Shown: positions 33,896 to 42,470, counted from the first letter of the stretch. The stretch is DNA of 64,000 nucleotides from Muribaculaceae bacterium (GCA_023666425.1 JAMPCA010000001.1:212820-276819), one strand, 5' to 3'. The notes: generated from the letters alone by a model not told the origin. A program made the numbers and translations.

Positions 33896-33922
33896 ATATC
33901 GGCAGGAATTGTTAGATATTTA
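33896..33922 (-). promoter_or_regulatory. Predicted sigma-D (sigma-28) promoter
   Basis: Minus strand: -35 TAAA (33919-33922), 15-nt spacer, -10 GCCGATAT (33896-33903). This is a full match to the flagellar sigma-28/sigma-D consensus. It stands about 50 nt upstream of the small gene ending at 33627 and just past the end of the Hsp70 gene. Confidence 0.72.
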
Positions 33923-33941
33923 GTTTTATTTCCAGAAATTT

Positions 33942-35609
33942 TCAAATATCGACTTCATCAATAAAATTTTGTATTATTTTCTGCAGCTGCACCACAGCCT
34001 CCCGGTCGCGGATTGCCAGCGCGGACTCATATGCCTGCAGCAATTCCCCAAGCTTCTGGCGCGTGGAGCCGATGCTCTCTGCAAATACCCGGCGCCCTCT
34101 CGCCAGAATCAACTCACTGTGTTCGTCTTTTCCCCGGCGGCTCCGGTATTTCTCCAGCTCTTTCACCTTTTCACTGATCTCCTTTTCCGAGAGACGGTTG
34201 TTTTTGCTGGTAAAAATCTTTTGACCCTCATTCTTCTCATTTTTCGCATCCACCACCAGTATTCCGTTGATATCGTAGGAAAAGGTCACTTCAATTGCCG
34301 CCTCCCCTGCACTCACCGGCTTAAGCTTAAGCTCCAGCATTCCCAGTTCAAGATTCTCATCGCAATAATATGCCTCCCCCTGATAAACTTTCAACTCCAC
34401 CTTTCGCTGTCCGTCATGTACATTGGTATAGAGTCTGGTATTCGCGCTGGGAAGCACACTGTTGCGCTCAATAATCGGAGAAAAGATGAGACGGTCGCTC
34501 CCTCCATGATCCATAATGCCAATCCCCAGCGAAAACGGACAGATATCCGTCAAAAGCAGCTCCTTTAGATCCTCATTCCGCTCCTTTATTCCCGCGTATA
34601 TACCCGCACCCTGGGAAACCAGCTCATCCGGAGAGCCCACAATCCTCGGTTTTCTCCCCATATAGCTGCTGAGAAAATAAGAAACCACCGGCATTTTCGA
34701 GGAGCCTCCCACCAGAATAATATCCTCGAGATCCTCTGCGTGATAACCACTGTCCTTCAAAGCCCGGACAATCGTATGCCCTATCCTCGAAAAAAGATCC
34801 TCACAGCATTTTACCAGAACCTCATTGTTTAAAAATACACCCTTGTCCTCCCCGTTAATTTCACAGTGATACATCACGACTTCCTTCTCTGTCAGCTCCT
34901 GCTTGCTCTTTTCCGCAAGGCGCAGCAGAGTAGCCTGAAGCCCGGGAGGAAGTTCCTCATAATTCAAATTGTGGGTATCACAGAGATGTTCTACAATCTT
35001 CCGGTCAAAATCCGCACCTCCCAGATGGTTGTCCCCGCTCACTGCCACAATCTCTATGACATTTTCAAAAATATCTACGATAGAAACATCAAGAGTTCCC
35101 CCGCCAAAGTCAAATACCAGATAAACGCCCTCTTCTTTTTCCTCCATCCTTCCTGCCAGCGCGGCGGCGGAAGGCTCATTGATCAGGCGCTCTACTTTAA
35201 GCCCTGCCAGAAGTCCGGCCTCTCTGGTAGCGGCACGCTGATTGTCATTGAAGTAAGCAGGCACGCTGATCACTGCCTCTTTGACTTCCTCGCCGAGATA
35301 GCTTTCTGCATCAGCTTTTAGCTGCTTTAATACAAAAGCCGACAGTTCCTGCGGTGAAAACTTTTGATTTCCCAGTGCAATCGTCTGCTCTGTTCCCATT
35401 TTTCGCTTGAAGGCGGCCGCCGTATCCTCCGGGTGCGTGACAAGACGCTCCTTTGCCACAGAGCCTACAAGAATCTCCTTTCCATCTATGCTCACAACAC
35501 TCGGAGTCAGGTATTCTCCCAGCGCATTGGGAATCTGTTCAATTTTTCCATTCCGGTACACAGATACTAAGCTGTTTGTCGTACCCAGATCAATTCCTAT
35601 AATCGACAT
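33942..35609 (-). CDS. Hsp70-family chaperone, HscC-like
   Basis: Specialised Hsp70 of 555 residues, close to the length of HscC and shorter than DnaK (about 610-640). The ATPase domain (about 1-365) has GIDLGTTNS, the FDFGGGTLDVS phosphate loop and LVGGSSKMP; the substrate-binding beta domain (about 375-490) is present and the helical lid is short. ATP-driven clients are unknown. Its start lies 20 nt inside the upstream J-protein gene, so the two are translated from overlapping frames and probably act as a pair. Confidence 0.93.
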   Translation of the reverse strand: MSIIGIDLGTTNSLVSVYRNGKIEQIPNALGEYLTPSVVSIDGKEILVGSVAKERLVTHPEDTAAAFKRKMGTEQTIALGNQKFSPQELSAFVLKQLKADAESYLGEEVKEAVISVPAYFNDNQRAATREAGLLAGLKVERLINEPSAAALAGRMEEKEEGVYLVFDFGGGTLDVSIVDIFENVIEIVAVSGDNHLGGADFDRKIVEHLCDTHNLNYEELPPGLQATLLRLAEKSKQELTEKEVVMYHCEINGEDKGVFLNNEVLVKCCEDLFSRIGHTIVRALKDSGYHAEDLEDIILVGGSSKMPVVSYFLSSYMGRKPRIVGSPDELVSQGAGIYAGIKERNEDLKELLLTDICPFSLGIGIMDHGGSDRLIFSPIIERNSVLPSANTRLYTNVHDGQRKVELKVYQGEAYYCDENLELGMLELKLKPVSAGEAAIEVTFSYDINGILVVDAKNEKNEGQKIFTSKNNRLSEKEISEKVKELEKYRSRRGKDEHSELILARGRRVFAESIGSTRQKLGELLQAYESALAIRDREAVVQLQKIIQNFIDEVDI

Positions 35610-37344
35610 TGCTATCCTCCTCCAATATGTCCATCACCATATAGCATGTGATATCGCAGCCCGGCGTTTCATATTTATAGGTAATATCGCCATCCTTACG
35701 CTCAAGGGAAAATCCGTCCTCCGTCTGTTCTACCGTAAAATTCATGCCCAGACTTTTTGCCAGACGATAGAAATCCCCTACCGTAATATAGTCTAAGGTT
35801 TCTTTGTGATACACCAGCACCTGCTCCCCGGCTTTCTGTGCCATTGTCTCCACCGACGTGCCAAAACTTGTCTGCGGAGCTTCTCTGAGTTCTGCTGCTT
35901 TCCTCTGATATTTTTTCAGCCACTCTCCATAATCTGAGGTATCGTCCACACTCCAGGGTTCAATATGAATATAATAGTCAATCATTCTCTCCTGCAGATC
36001 CTTCGCCATCGTGCCAGCTCCCGGAAGTTTTCCCGGCGTGTACAACAGAGGCTCCGGCAATCCTCCATAATCAGAGACAAAGGCAACCGGCACTGCACAG
36101 TAATCGACACAAAAAGAAATTCCCTCAATACCGGTCAGGGCACAAACCTCGTCGCTCTGGACAAAATCCCGGAAATTATTCATATAATCTGAAATATTAT
36201 CTGAGCCCTGATAATATCCCATCAGAAGCATGTGCGTATCCCCGTCGTTCCATGGAAGCTTTGCATATCCCAGTCCACATTTTAAGCCATAAGGGTCTGC
36301 GAGTTTCTGGATATACCATGCACCGAAATCCTCCGATATGTATGTGTGGCGCCCCTTGTATGCAATGCTGGCCTGCACCTCCACAATCTCATTTTCTTCC
36401 GGAAGAAGCGCCTTGAGCGTATAGCCTCTCGTCTCGTCGTAATCCTCTTCGAAAATTGCCCCTGTCTTTTTCACATCGGCAAAATTCACGGAAGGATAAT
36501 TTTCCTGCATAAAGCTGAGTATCCTTTCACTTTCTGCCTCCGGCGTTCGCGCCATGCGGTATTTGTAGGAAATCCAGAGCGCATATGACAGCAGACAAAA
36601 ATTTACCAGTAAAAATACAACTCTTCTTCTTTTCTGCCACTTCTTTTTCTTTTCTTCTTTCTCTCTCCTCTTCTCCTGCTCTTTGACCTCCGGCCTCTTC
36701 TCATAAAAACAGAGAGGGTCTTCCAGCAGCGCATGGTACAGGCCGAGAAGCTCATCCCTATTTTCTTTTTCCTTCACATGATCTAAATCATAAAAAAGCC
36801 AGATGTCCTCTTTTAAGGATTTGCCATTTTTCGGGCAATATTTAATGACAGAGGTTAAAAGAGCAATTACCTCCGGCTCTTTTGCAATATCTGAAAAGTA
36901 AAGCGATGAAATATATTGCCGCATCTCCCATTCCGCGTGGGCGTCATTCTGATTCTCCAGATACCACTGCCACTTGCGCCGGAAAAGACCCAGTTTCCTC
37001 TGCCGTGTATGCTGCAGCTCCTGAAAAAGTTCTTCTATCTGATTTTGATTGTTTTCTTCTTTCTGTCTGCTTTCAGTCTCTTCTTCCTGTCTGCTTTCAG
37101 CTTCTTCTTCCTGTCTGCTTTCAGTCTCTTCTTCCTGATTATGCTCTACGCGAAATGTCTGCTCCATGTCATTTTGCGCATAAGACATTGCCTGCTTATA
37201 TGCAGCATACACTCTCTGAAATTCCTTTGGATTTTCTTCCGGGTGGTATTTTTTTGCCGCTTTTCCATATGCCTGCCTGATCAGCCGTTTGTCTTTCGTC
37301 GGCTCAAGCTCTAAAATCTCCCAGACCTCTTTCATATTTATCAT
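35590..37344 (-). CDS. Membrane-anchored J-domain protein with HPE in place of HPD
   Basis: Co-chaperone-like protein of 584 residues. Residues about 4-62 form a J domain (EILELEPTKDKRLIRQAYG, then AAKKYHPEENPKEF). The catalytic HPD tripeptide, which stimulates Hsp70 ATPase, is HPE here. A Glu/Gln/Ser repeat (about 70-98), a charged helical region, one membrane helix (about 245-265, RRVVFLLVNFCLLSYALWI) and a large C-terminal domain (about 270-584), probably outside the membrane, follow. It overlaps the HscC-like gene by 20 nt. The likely job is to localise that Hsp70 to the membrane, perhaps without the usual ATPase stimulation. Confidence 0.85.
   Translation of the reverse strand: MINMKEVWEILELEPTKDKRLIRQAYGKAAKKYHPEENPKEFQRVYAAYKQAMSYAQNDMEQTFRVEHNQEEETESRQEEEAESRQEEETESRQKEENNQNQIEELFQELQHTRQRKLGLFRRKWQWYLENQNDAHAEWEMRQYISSLYFSDIAKEPEVIALLTSVIKYCPKNGKSLKEDIWLFYDLDHVKEKENRDELLGLYHALLEDPLCFYEKRPEVKEQEKRREKEEKKKKWQKRRRVVFLLVNFCLLSYALWISYKYRMARTPEAESERILSFMQENYPSVNFADVKKTGAIFEEDYDETRGYTLKALLPEENEIVEVQASIAYKGRHTYISEDFGAWYIQKLADPYGLKCGLGYAKLPWNDGDTHMLLMGYYQGSDNISDYMNNFRDFVQSDEVCALTGIEGISFCVDYCAVPVAFVSDYGGLPEPLLYTPGKLPGAGTMAKDLQERMIDYYIHIEPWSVDDTSDYGEWLKKYQRKAAELREAPQTSFGTSVETMAQKAGEQVLVYHKETLDYITVGDFYRLAKSLGMNFTVEQTEDGFSLERKDGDITYKYETPGCDITCYMVMDILEEDSNVDYRN
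37063..37134. repeat. 24-bp coding tandem repeat, 3 copies
   Basis: Three 24-bp units (37063-37086, 37087-37110, 37111-37134), the middle one with a small variation, encode the repeated EEETESRQ-type linker of the J protein. Confidence 0.93.
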
Positions 37345-37402
37345 TGACTAAACCCCCGGCTCACAAACAGCCGTTACAATTCTTCTATAATGTAACTGCG
37401 CG

Positions 37403-38080
37403 TTATGACTCTTTTTTCGGCCTTCGCCCGCAGGACTTCTTTTCCGTACAAAAGCCGACAGCCTCACATTTTGCCACAAAATAATGTTCCACTAAATACT
37501 TCCATTCGTCCGAATACCCGCAGAGCGCTTTCGACATATCCTGCATCAGCTCCCTATATTCCCAGTAAGCTCTCGTGCAGAGTCTCTGGTGCGACATATC
37601 CACCAGATTCCGCAGATTTGTCCGAAGCACCACCTTGCTCTCCATTCCAAGAGGCAGCAGCATTCCCGTATCCTCCCGGGGTATGTCCAGCTTTTCCAGC
37701 TTCTGCATCGCCGCAAGTATCTCCTGCATCGCCCCTTCATAAATGTCCTTCGCTTCATCGTTTTCCCGAATTTTTGGCGGAACTATATAACCAAAACCGC
37801 TCTCATAATCAATGTAACGGGTGGACGCCTGCAATCGGGTGGGGCTTCCCCCGATGTGGGTATAAAGTTCCCTGATCACTCTTGCGGAGTATCCGTCCAA
37901 AATCAAATAGACCTGCGGATATTCCCAAGTCCTTCCGTGTCCCGAAACCAGACAATCTATGCCTCTCTTATAATTTTTCTGTGCATCCGTTATGTCTGCC
38001 CCCCAGCAAACTCCCGCCTCCCGGCCAATCAGACTGACTGGATCTGCGGTGGTCTCCCTCTGTACAATAATCCTTCCCAT
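37403..38080 (-). CDS. thyX: ThyX-like flavin-dependent thymidylate synthase, divergent motif
   Basis: ThyX makes dTMP from dUMP using FAD and folate. The 225-residue length fits. Family features are the central STRY segment (LQASTRYIDY) and the C-terminal NLRNLVDMSHQRLCTRAYWE region. The RHRx7S nucleotide-binding motif is not conserved: the equivalent stretch reads YTHIGGSPTRLQASTRY, so the two arginines are absent. This looks like a divergent clostridial branch of the family. It may still be a ThyX enzyme or have changed substrate. It is monocistronic with an AAGAGGAGACAAGG-type ribosome site. Confidence 0.8.
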   Translation of the reverse strand: MGRIIVQRETTADPVSLIGREAGVCWGADITDAQKNYKRGIDCLVSGHGRTWEYPQVYLILDGYSARVIRELYTHIGGSPTRLQASTRYIDYESGFGYIVPPKIRENDEAKDIYEGAMQEILAAMQKLEKLDIPREDTGMLLPLGMESKVVLRTNLRNLVDMSHQRLCTRAYWEYRELMQDMSKALCGYSDEWKYLVEHYFVAKCEAVGFCTEKKSCGRRPKKES

Positions 38081-38242
38081 CCTTGTCTCCTCTTTTCTTC
38101 TCTATCGCTTAAAATATTATAACATAAAAAGTAATTGATTCCTATGGAAGCTGTCAAAAATGTAGTATTCAAATTGAGACATTAGTGATATATAACAAGT
38201 TATTTACCGCCCCAACGCTTTTAACAGAAAAGGGGTCTAGTA

Positions 38243-38335
38243 ATGGAGTTATTTATTCCATTTTTGATTGCTGTCATGGCAGGCGTGGTTTGCCACCTCG
38301 TCTGCAAATGGTTAGATGACAACGGCAAGTGGTAA
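38243..38335 (+). CDS. 30-residue single-helix membrane peptide, possible type I toxin
   Basis: The product (MELFIPFLIAVMAGVVCHLV, then CKWLDDNGKW) is one hydrophobic helix with a short polar C-terminus containing the W-L-D segment seen in small Fst/holin-like toxins of Firmicutes. AAAGGGG lies 7 nt before the ATG and a perfect hairpin terminator follows 25 nt past the stop. The compact gene with its own terminator resembles type I toxin genes, whose antidote is an antisense RNA; I could not identify one. A regulatory or stress peptide is the alternative. Confidence 0.6.
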   Translation: MELFIPFLIAVMAGVVCHLVCKWLDDNGKW

Positions 38336-38360
38336 TTAGCCAGTGCACCCAAAAGCACAA

Positions 38361-38392
38361 AAAACCCAGAGAGCTGCAACTCTCTGGGTTTT
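38361..38392. terminator. Bidirectional terminator between the small peptide and fic
   Basis: Perfect 13-bp stem (AAAACCCAGAGAG / CTCTCTGGGTTTT), 6-nt loop. On the minus strand it is followed by further Ts, so it also ends the fic-containing transcript. Confidence 0.9.
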
Positions 38393-38418
38393 CGCTTGGT
38401 CTGGCATAAAGCTATTTC

Positions 38419-39147
38419 TTACATAAAATATTTACATTTTTCAAAATAAAATTGTTGCTCTCCTTCAAAAAGCTTAATCAATTTATCCTGCTTTTTTTCT
38501 TCTCTATATTCTTTTAATGATTCCAAATAATCATCTCTATTCGCATCCTCAATCACAACCGGCGCAATTTCATTCTTTAAGCATTCTCTAAAAAGAATGA
38601 GTCTGCCAGTTCTTCCGTTTCCGTCTTGAAATGGATGAATGCTCTCATACCTTGCATGAAACTCAGCCAATACAGAAACATCTATCATTTGGTTATTATA
38701 CCACTCCATCAACAGATACATTTCCTGGGCTACATCTTCCGGTCTTGTCGTCTGGTATATACCAATCATATTAGGACGCTCTTTATAATCTCCAATGGCA
38801 TATCCATTGGCACGATCTTCAAATACGCCAGATTTCAACTCATAATGAAACTGTTTAATCAATTCTTGTGTTAATGGCTTGTCCAGAGTGTCCAGCATCT
38901 TATTAAACATCAAGAAATGTCCATTCATTTCCTCAACATCTTTTGCTCTATAATAGTTATCTGATCTGGGCAAAGTGCCGTTATCAAACAAAGATGCCGT
39001 TTGTTCCTCAGTGAGTGTACTTCCTTCAATTTTGTTTGAATTATAAGCTAACAAACGCTGCGTAAAAGCATAAACGCCTGTTCTGTCAAACTTTTCTCTT
39101 TCCACTTTGAATCTTTCGAGAAGAAACATTAAAAACTCTTTACTCAT
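38419..39147 (-). CDS. Fic-domain protein (predicted AMPylase or related transferase)
   Basis: Fic proteins attach AMP or another phosphate-linked group to target proteins. The 242-residue protein has the catalytic motif HPFQDGNGRTGR with His, Asp, Asn and Arg all present. An N-terminal inhibitory motif SNKIEG fits (S/T)xxxE(G/N), so this is a class II, self-inhibited Fic protein in which the Glu blocks ATP binding. I chose the ATG at 39147, preceded by AGGAAAGG; the upstream start adds ten unlikely residues. It lies last in a probable operon with a YefM/YoeB remnant and a metallo-hydrolase. Confidence 0.9.
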   Translation of the reverse strand: MSKEFLMFLLERFKVEREKFDRTGVYAFTQRLLAYNSNKIEGSTLTEEQTASLFDNGTLPRSDNYYRAKDVEEMNGHFLMFNKMLDTLDKPLTQELIKQFHYELKSGVFEDRANGYAIGDYKERPNMIGIYQTTRPEDVAQEMYLLMEWYNNQMIDVSVLAEFHARYESIHPFQDGNGRTGRLILFRECLKNEIAPVVIEDANRDDYLESLKEYREEKKQDKLIKLFEGEQQFYFEKCKYFM

Positions 39148-39211
39148 TTCATTTACCTTTCCTAATTTCTGCCACAAAACTAGAAATTCATTGATTTATT
39201 CCATATTCTTC

Positions 39212-39871
39212 TCATTGTACCCATATACGGTTTTTCTTTGGCCTTCCATGTCCAAAATAAACGATTCTTTCTCCCAACTCACTAATTTTCCTTGCGCTTT
39301 CTATCATTTGATCATAGTTATGATATAGCATGGAAACCGTGGGATAAAACATATTCATCAGGGCATCTCCTACAAGTATCCCTTCTTTGCCAAAATCAAT
39401 GCCGATTGAACCATTGGTATGTCCCGGTAAACCTATAATTTTTGCATTTATTCCAAAATCCTCTAATGTATCTCCATCTTGTAAATATATTTCAGGTGTA
39501 AATACTTGTATCTTATCGTGATAAAATGATTTTTCAGAAAAAAATAGCACCAGTTTTCCCGCCAGTGTTTTTGCATATAAAGTCTGCAGCATATTATTTT
39601 TAATCAGTTCTTCATCTTCTTTACAAATGGCAATGGGAACATTCAGTTCTTTGGAGATAGATGCCGCGTTTTGACAATGATCCATATGTGTATGTGTTAG
39701 AATAATTAATCTAATATTTGCTTCACGGCAGGCTGATAAAACTTTATCCCGGTATTTCGGTCTTGCTGTGTCCACAAGAACCGCATTTCCGTTTTCCTCT
39801 ATAATATAGCAATTACCATTTCCACATCTTATACGCTGTATTTTTATCATTTCTTTGTCTAATTTAATCAT
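39212..39871 (-). CDS. MBL-fold metallo-hydrolase
   Basis: Zinc hydrolase of 219 residues with the metallo-beta-lactamase signature THTHMDH (about residues 58-64), a later GLPGHTNGSIG and GDALMNMF metal ligands, and a C-terminal FGHGRP histidine. The glyoxalase II and quorum-quenching lactonase branches share these residues, so substrate cannot be given. It starts 4 nt after the toxin remnant and ends 64 nt before the fic gene, which suggests one transcript. Confidence 0.88.
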   Translation of the reverse strand: MIKLDKEMIKIQRIRCGNGNCYIIEENGNAVLVDTARPKYRDKVLSACREANIRLIILTHTHMDHCQNAASISKELNVPIAICKEDEELIKNNMLQTLYAKTLAGKLVLFFSEKSFYHDKIQVFTPEIYLQDGDTLEDFGINAKIIGLPGHTNGSIGIDFGKEGILVGDALMNMFYPTVSMLYHNYDQMIESARKISELGERIVYFGHGRPKKNRIWVQ

Positions 39872-39875
39872 AACC

Positions 39876-40025
39876 TTAATCGCTATAATGACCTTTGCAG
39901 GATTTTACTATAATCTGTCCATCTGATATTTCATAAACCAGGCGATTAGCTTCATCTATTCGTCTGCTATATAATCCAGTCTTTCCATATTCACTCCATC
40001 CATCTTCTGCAAAAGTGATTTTCAT
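39876..40025 (-). pseudogene. Internally deleted YoeB/Txe-type toxin remnant
   Basis: The 49-residue frame begins MKITFAEDGWSEY, the N-terminus of YoeB-type toxins, and continues straight into YSRRIDEANRLVYEI and KSCKGHYSD, their C-terminal half. About 40 central residues are missing in frame. The catalytic Glu that precedes the SRRI segment in YoeB is lost, while the Arg of SRRI and the terminal His of HY remain. The remnant follows the intact antitoxin by 3 nt, as in functional yefM-yoeB operons. It is almost certainly inactive as an mRNA interferase. Confidence 0.78.
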
Positions 40026-40028
40026 AGT

Positions 40029-40286
40029 TTAATTCTCCATCGACAGAAGCTCGTCCATAGTCTTCGTCACTACCTGCCCATTTTTAATTTGTTCATCTGC
40101 CTTGTTTGATTTTTTTAAATATTCAGCATTTCTTTTTGCCTTTGCTAACTCATTGTATTCTGATTCAGATATAATAACAACATTTTTATTTTCTTGACAA
40201 GACACTACCACTGGTTCACCCTCAAATGCCATGTCAAAATATTTTTTAATATTTTCTCTTACTTCTATCTGTTTTGTTGCAATCAT
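40029..40286 (-). CDS. YefM/Phd-family antitoxin
   Basis: Antitoxin of 85 residues, a normal size. The N-terminal DNA-binding part (MIATKQIEVRENIKKYFDMA, then GEPVVVSC and VVIISESEYNEL) is typical of Phd/YefM; the C-terminal tail is the toxin-binding region. In this family the protein represses its own operon. Its toxin partner next door is broken, so it may persist as an antidote to other copies or as a regulator of the downstream MBL and Fic genes. Confidence 0.9.
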   Translation of the reverse strand: MIATKQIEVRENIKKYFDMAFEGEPVVVSCQENKNVVIISESEYNELAKAKRNAEYLKKSNKADEQIKNGQVVTKTMDELLSMEN

Positions 40287-40393
40287 AATGCCCCTCTTTC
40301 TATGTTAAAAACCGTACTACTTATTGTACTAATATTATATGTTCATTACGTTATACTAGTCAAGTAAATTAACGTTTTCAATTTACTCTGCCC

Positions 40394-41650
40394 CTATCCT
40401 TTACTCCTGGGGAAAGTCAGGACACTTTTAAAGGTATCCCCCTCCAGCACAATCTCAAAGCTCCCGCCAAGCATATTGGTATATGTCTCCACAATCGCAA
40501 GTCCCAGACCATTTCCCTCTGTGTTGCGGGATTGATCCCCCCGGATAAACCGCGCCTTCACTGTCTCCGGTTCAAATTCAATCGGATAGTTGGACACATT
40601 TATTATCTCACAGACAACTCTTTTCTCCTGCATCTTTACCCTTATAAAGATGCGGGTGCCATCAAGAGAATACTTTATTGCATTCTCTACCAGATTTTGT
40701 ATGATTCGATAAAGGTATGTGCTGTCTGCCTGTACCATCGTCTCTTTTTCTGGAAAATCCAGTTTCAGTATCTTTTTCTTTTCTGTTATAGATTCGTCCC
40801 AGTCTGCAAGTATCTGTTTTATAAGTCTGCTCAGATCCAGCTCTTTTATTTCCAATTTGATATTGCCGCTGGAAGCCTTGGCGAGCTCGAAGACATTCTC
40901 TACCATTTTCTTTAGAATATCCGTTTTTCTCGAAAGCACTTCGATATATTTTTCCATTGTCTCAGAGTTTTCTTCTTTTTTCATCAGCTCAATATAGCCA
41001 ATCACAGAAGTGAGCGGTGTTTTCAAATCATGGGATACATTTGTAATCAGCTCGATTTTCATTCGTTCACTCTTGACCTGCTCCTCCACAGCGGTATGCA
41101 CCCTCTCCTCTAACTCTGCCATGAGTTCTTTTTGTGTCTTATTCTGTTCTGACATTTCAAAATTTATTGTTACAAGCTCCTGCAATATTTTCAGGCAAAG
41201 TGGGAGTACAAAGCTGAAAATTGGGCCAGTCAAGAGTGCCAGTGCAATCCAGTCCATGTTGTATCTATATAATTCCCCCAATATACTATCAGAGAGACTA
41301 AATAGAGGTCTGTATAATCTCAAGGTGCTGACACTCAGACACCGGAGAAGAAGATAGATGACAAAAAAGTAAGCTACACCTGCATAGATGCATCTTTTCT
41401 GCACTGTCTTTAGCTTTTCAACATAGACCTTTACGTCGCCTCTATATTTCTTTTCCACATACCTAAATATCCATTCTGCAAAACAGAATAGTATATATGC
41501 CATTCCCAGAACAAAGGTAAGATTCAATACAGGATAATTCGTATACTTATAAATTTCCAATATTACAAATACCAGAGCAATCACTGTATAAATTGCAATT
41601 ACACTTACTATTATTTTTTTCTTATCAATATTTTTCCATTTTATATCCAA
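40394..41650 (-). CDS. Membrane sensor histidine kinase (VanS-like layout)
   Basis: Sensor of 418 residues with four or more hydrophobic segments in the first 150 residues (about 13-33, 37-60, 88-108, 130-155), a coiled stretch, then a phosphoacceptor domain with His in TNVSHDLKTPLTSVIGYIEL (about residue 207). The ATPase domain has NLVENAIKY and GNGLGLAIVETY. Its start overlaps the response regulator gene by 26 nt. The layout resembles VanS-type kinases but no resistance genes follow, so the signal is unknown. Confidence 0.93.
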   Translation of the reverse strand: MDIKWKNIDKKKIIVSVIAIYTVIALVFVILEIYKYTNYPVLNLTFVLGMAYILFCFAEWIFRYVEKKYRGDVKVYVEKLKTVQKRCIYAGVAYFFVIYLLLRCLSVSTLRLYRPLFSLSDSILGELYRYNMDWIALALLTGPIFSFVLPLCLKILQELVTINFEMSEQNKTQKELMAELEERVHTAVEEQVKSERMKIELITNVSHDLKTPLTSVIGYIELMKKEENSETMEKYIEVLSRKTDILKKMVENVFELAKASSGNIKLEIKELDLSRLIKQILADWDESITEKKKILKLDFPEKETMVQADSTYLYRIIQNLVENAIKYSLDGTRIFIRVKMQEKRVVCEIINVSNYPIEFEPETVKARFIRGDQSRNTEGNGLGLAIVETYTNMLGGSFEIVLEGDTFKSVLTFPRSKG

Positions 41651-42335
41651 TGCCCCACACCACCTTTAAATATTTTGGTTTTCTTGGTACTACTTCTATT
41701 TTTTCACGGATTCTGCGGATATGAACCATGACGGTATTTTCCACCATATAGTCACTGTCCTCATTCCATATCCGTTCATAAATTTCCTCTGCGGAGAAAA
41801 CTCTTCCCATATTGCTCATTAACAAATATAAAATTTTGTATTCTGTAGCAGTCAAATGCTTTTCCTCACCATCTACAACAACGGTTTTATTTTCCAGCAT
41901 TAGCTTGATATTTCCATTGACAATTACATTCTCCTGAACTTTCTCTTGTGTTTTTTCCTCACTCCACGCCCGGTATCTTCGAAGCAAAGCTTTCACTCTC
42001 GCTATCAGTTCTGAGGGATTGTAAGGTTTGCTGATATAATCATCTGCTCCAGAGACTAATCCATATACTTTATCTCTGTCTTGTGTTTTTGCAGAAAGAA
42101 TAATAACTGGAATATGACTCTTTTCCCGTATTTTCATCAGCGTCTCAATTCCATCAAGCTTTGGCATCATCACATCTAAAAGAATCAGATCTACATTTTG
42201 TTGTTCCAGCCTTTCAAGCGCTTCTATTCCATTATAGGCACGGATGATTTGAAAACCTTCATATTCTAATAGCTTTGCTATAGAAAACACGATTTCTTTA
42301 TCATCGTCCGCGACAAGTATTAGCTGCTGTTCCAT
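41625..42335 (-). CDS. OmpR-family response regulator
   Basis: Regulator of 236 residues. The receiver domain (about 1-120) has the phospho-Asp in LILLDVMMPKLDG and Lys in YISKPYNP; the winged helix (about 135-232) includes HLTATEYKILYLLM and ends KVVWGIGYKMEKY. It precedes its kinase gene with a 26-nt overlap. Regulon unknown; the nearest non-regulatory genes are transcribed from other promoters. Confidence 0.94.
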   Translation of the reverse strand: MEQQLILVADDDKEIVFSIAKLLEYEGFQIIRAYNGIEALERLEQQNVDLILLDVMMPKLDGIETLMKIREKSHIPVIILSAKTQDRDKVYGLVSGADDYISKPYNPSELIARVKALLRRYRAWSEEKTQEKVQENVIVNGNIKLMLENKTVVVDGEEKHLTATEYKILYLLMSNMGRVFSAEEIYERIWNEDSDYMVENTVMVHIRRIREKIEVVPRKPKYLKVVWGIGYKMEKY

Positions 42336-42454
42336 TTCTACCTCCCTTCCATAGCTATAATAGCATATAGAATGTATAAAATATCAGACATATTTCTTAA
42401 GATTTTCCTTATATAACCACATTTCAAAAAAAATAAAAATTGTATTTTTTAAAA

Positions 42455-42470
42455 TGTTTCACGTGAAACA
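42455..42470. other. parS centromere site 1
   Basis: TGTTTCACGTGAAACA, a perfect match to the ParB-binding consensus TGTTNCACGTGAAACA and itself a 16-bp palindrome. It lies in the 42336-42589 spacer, about 10 kb from dnaA, where Firmicute parS sites cluster. Confidence 0.92.
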
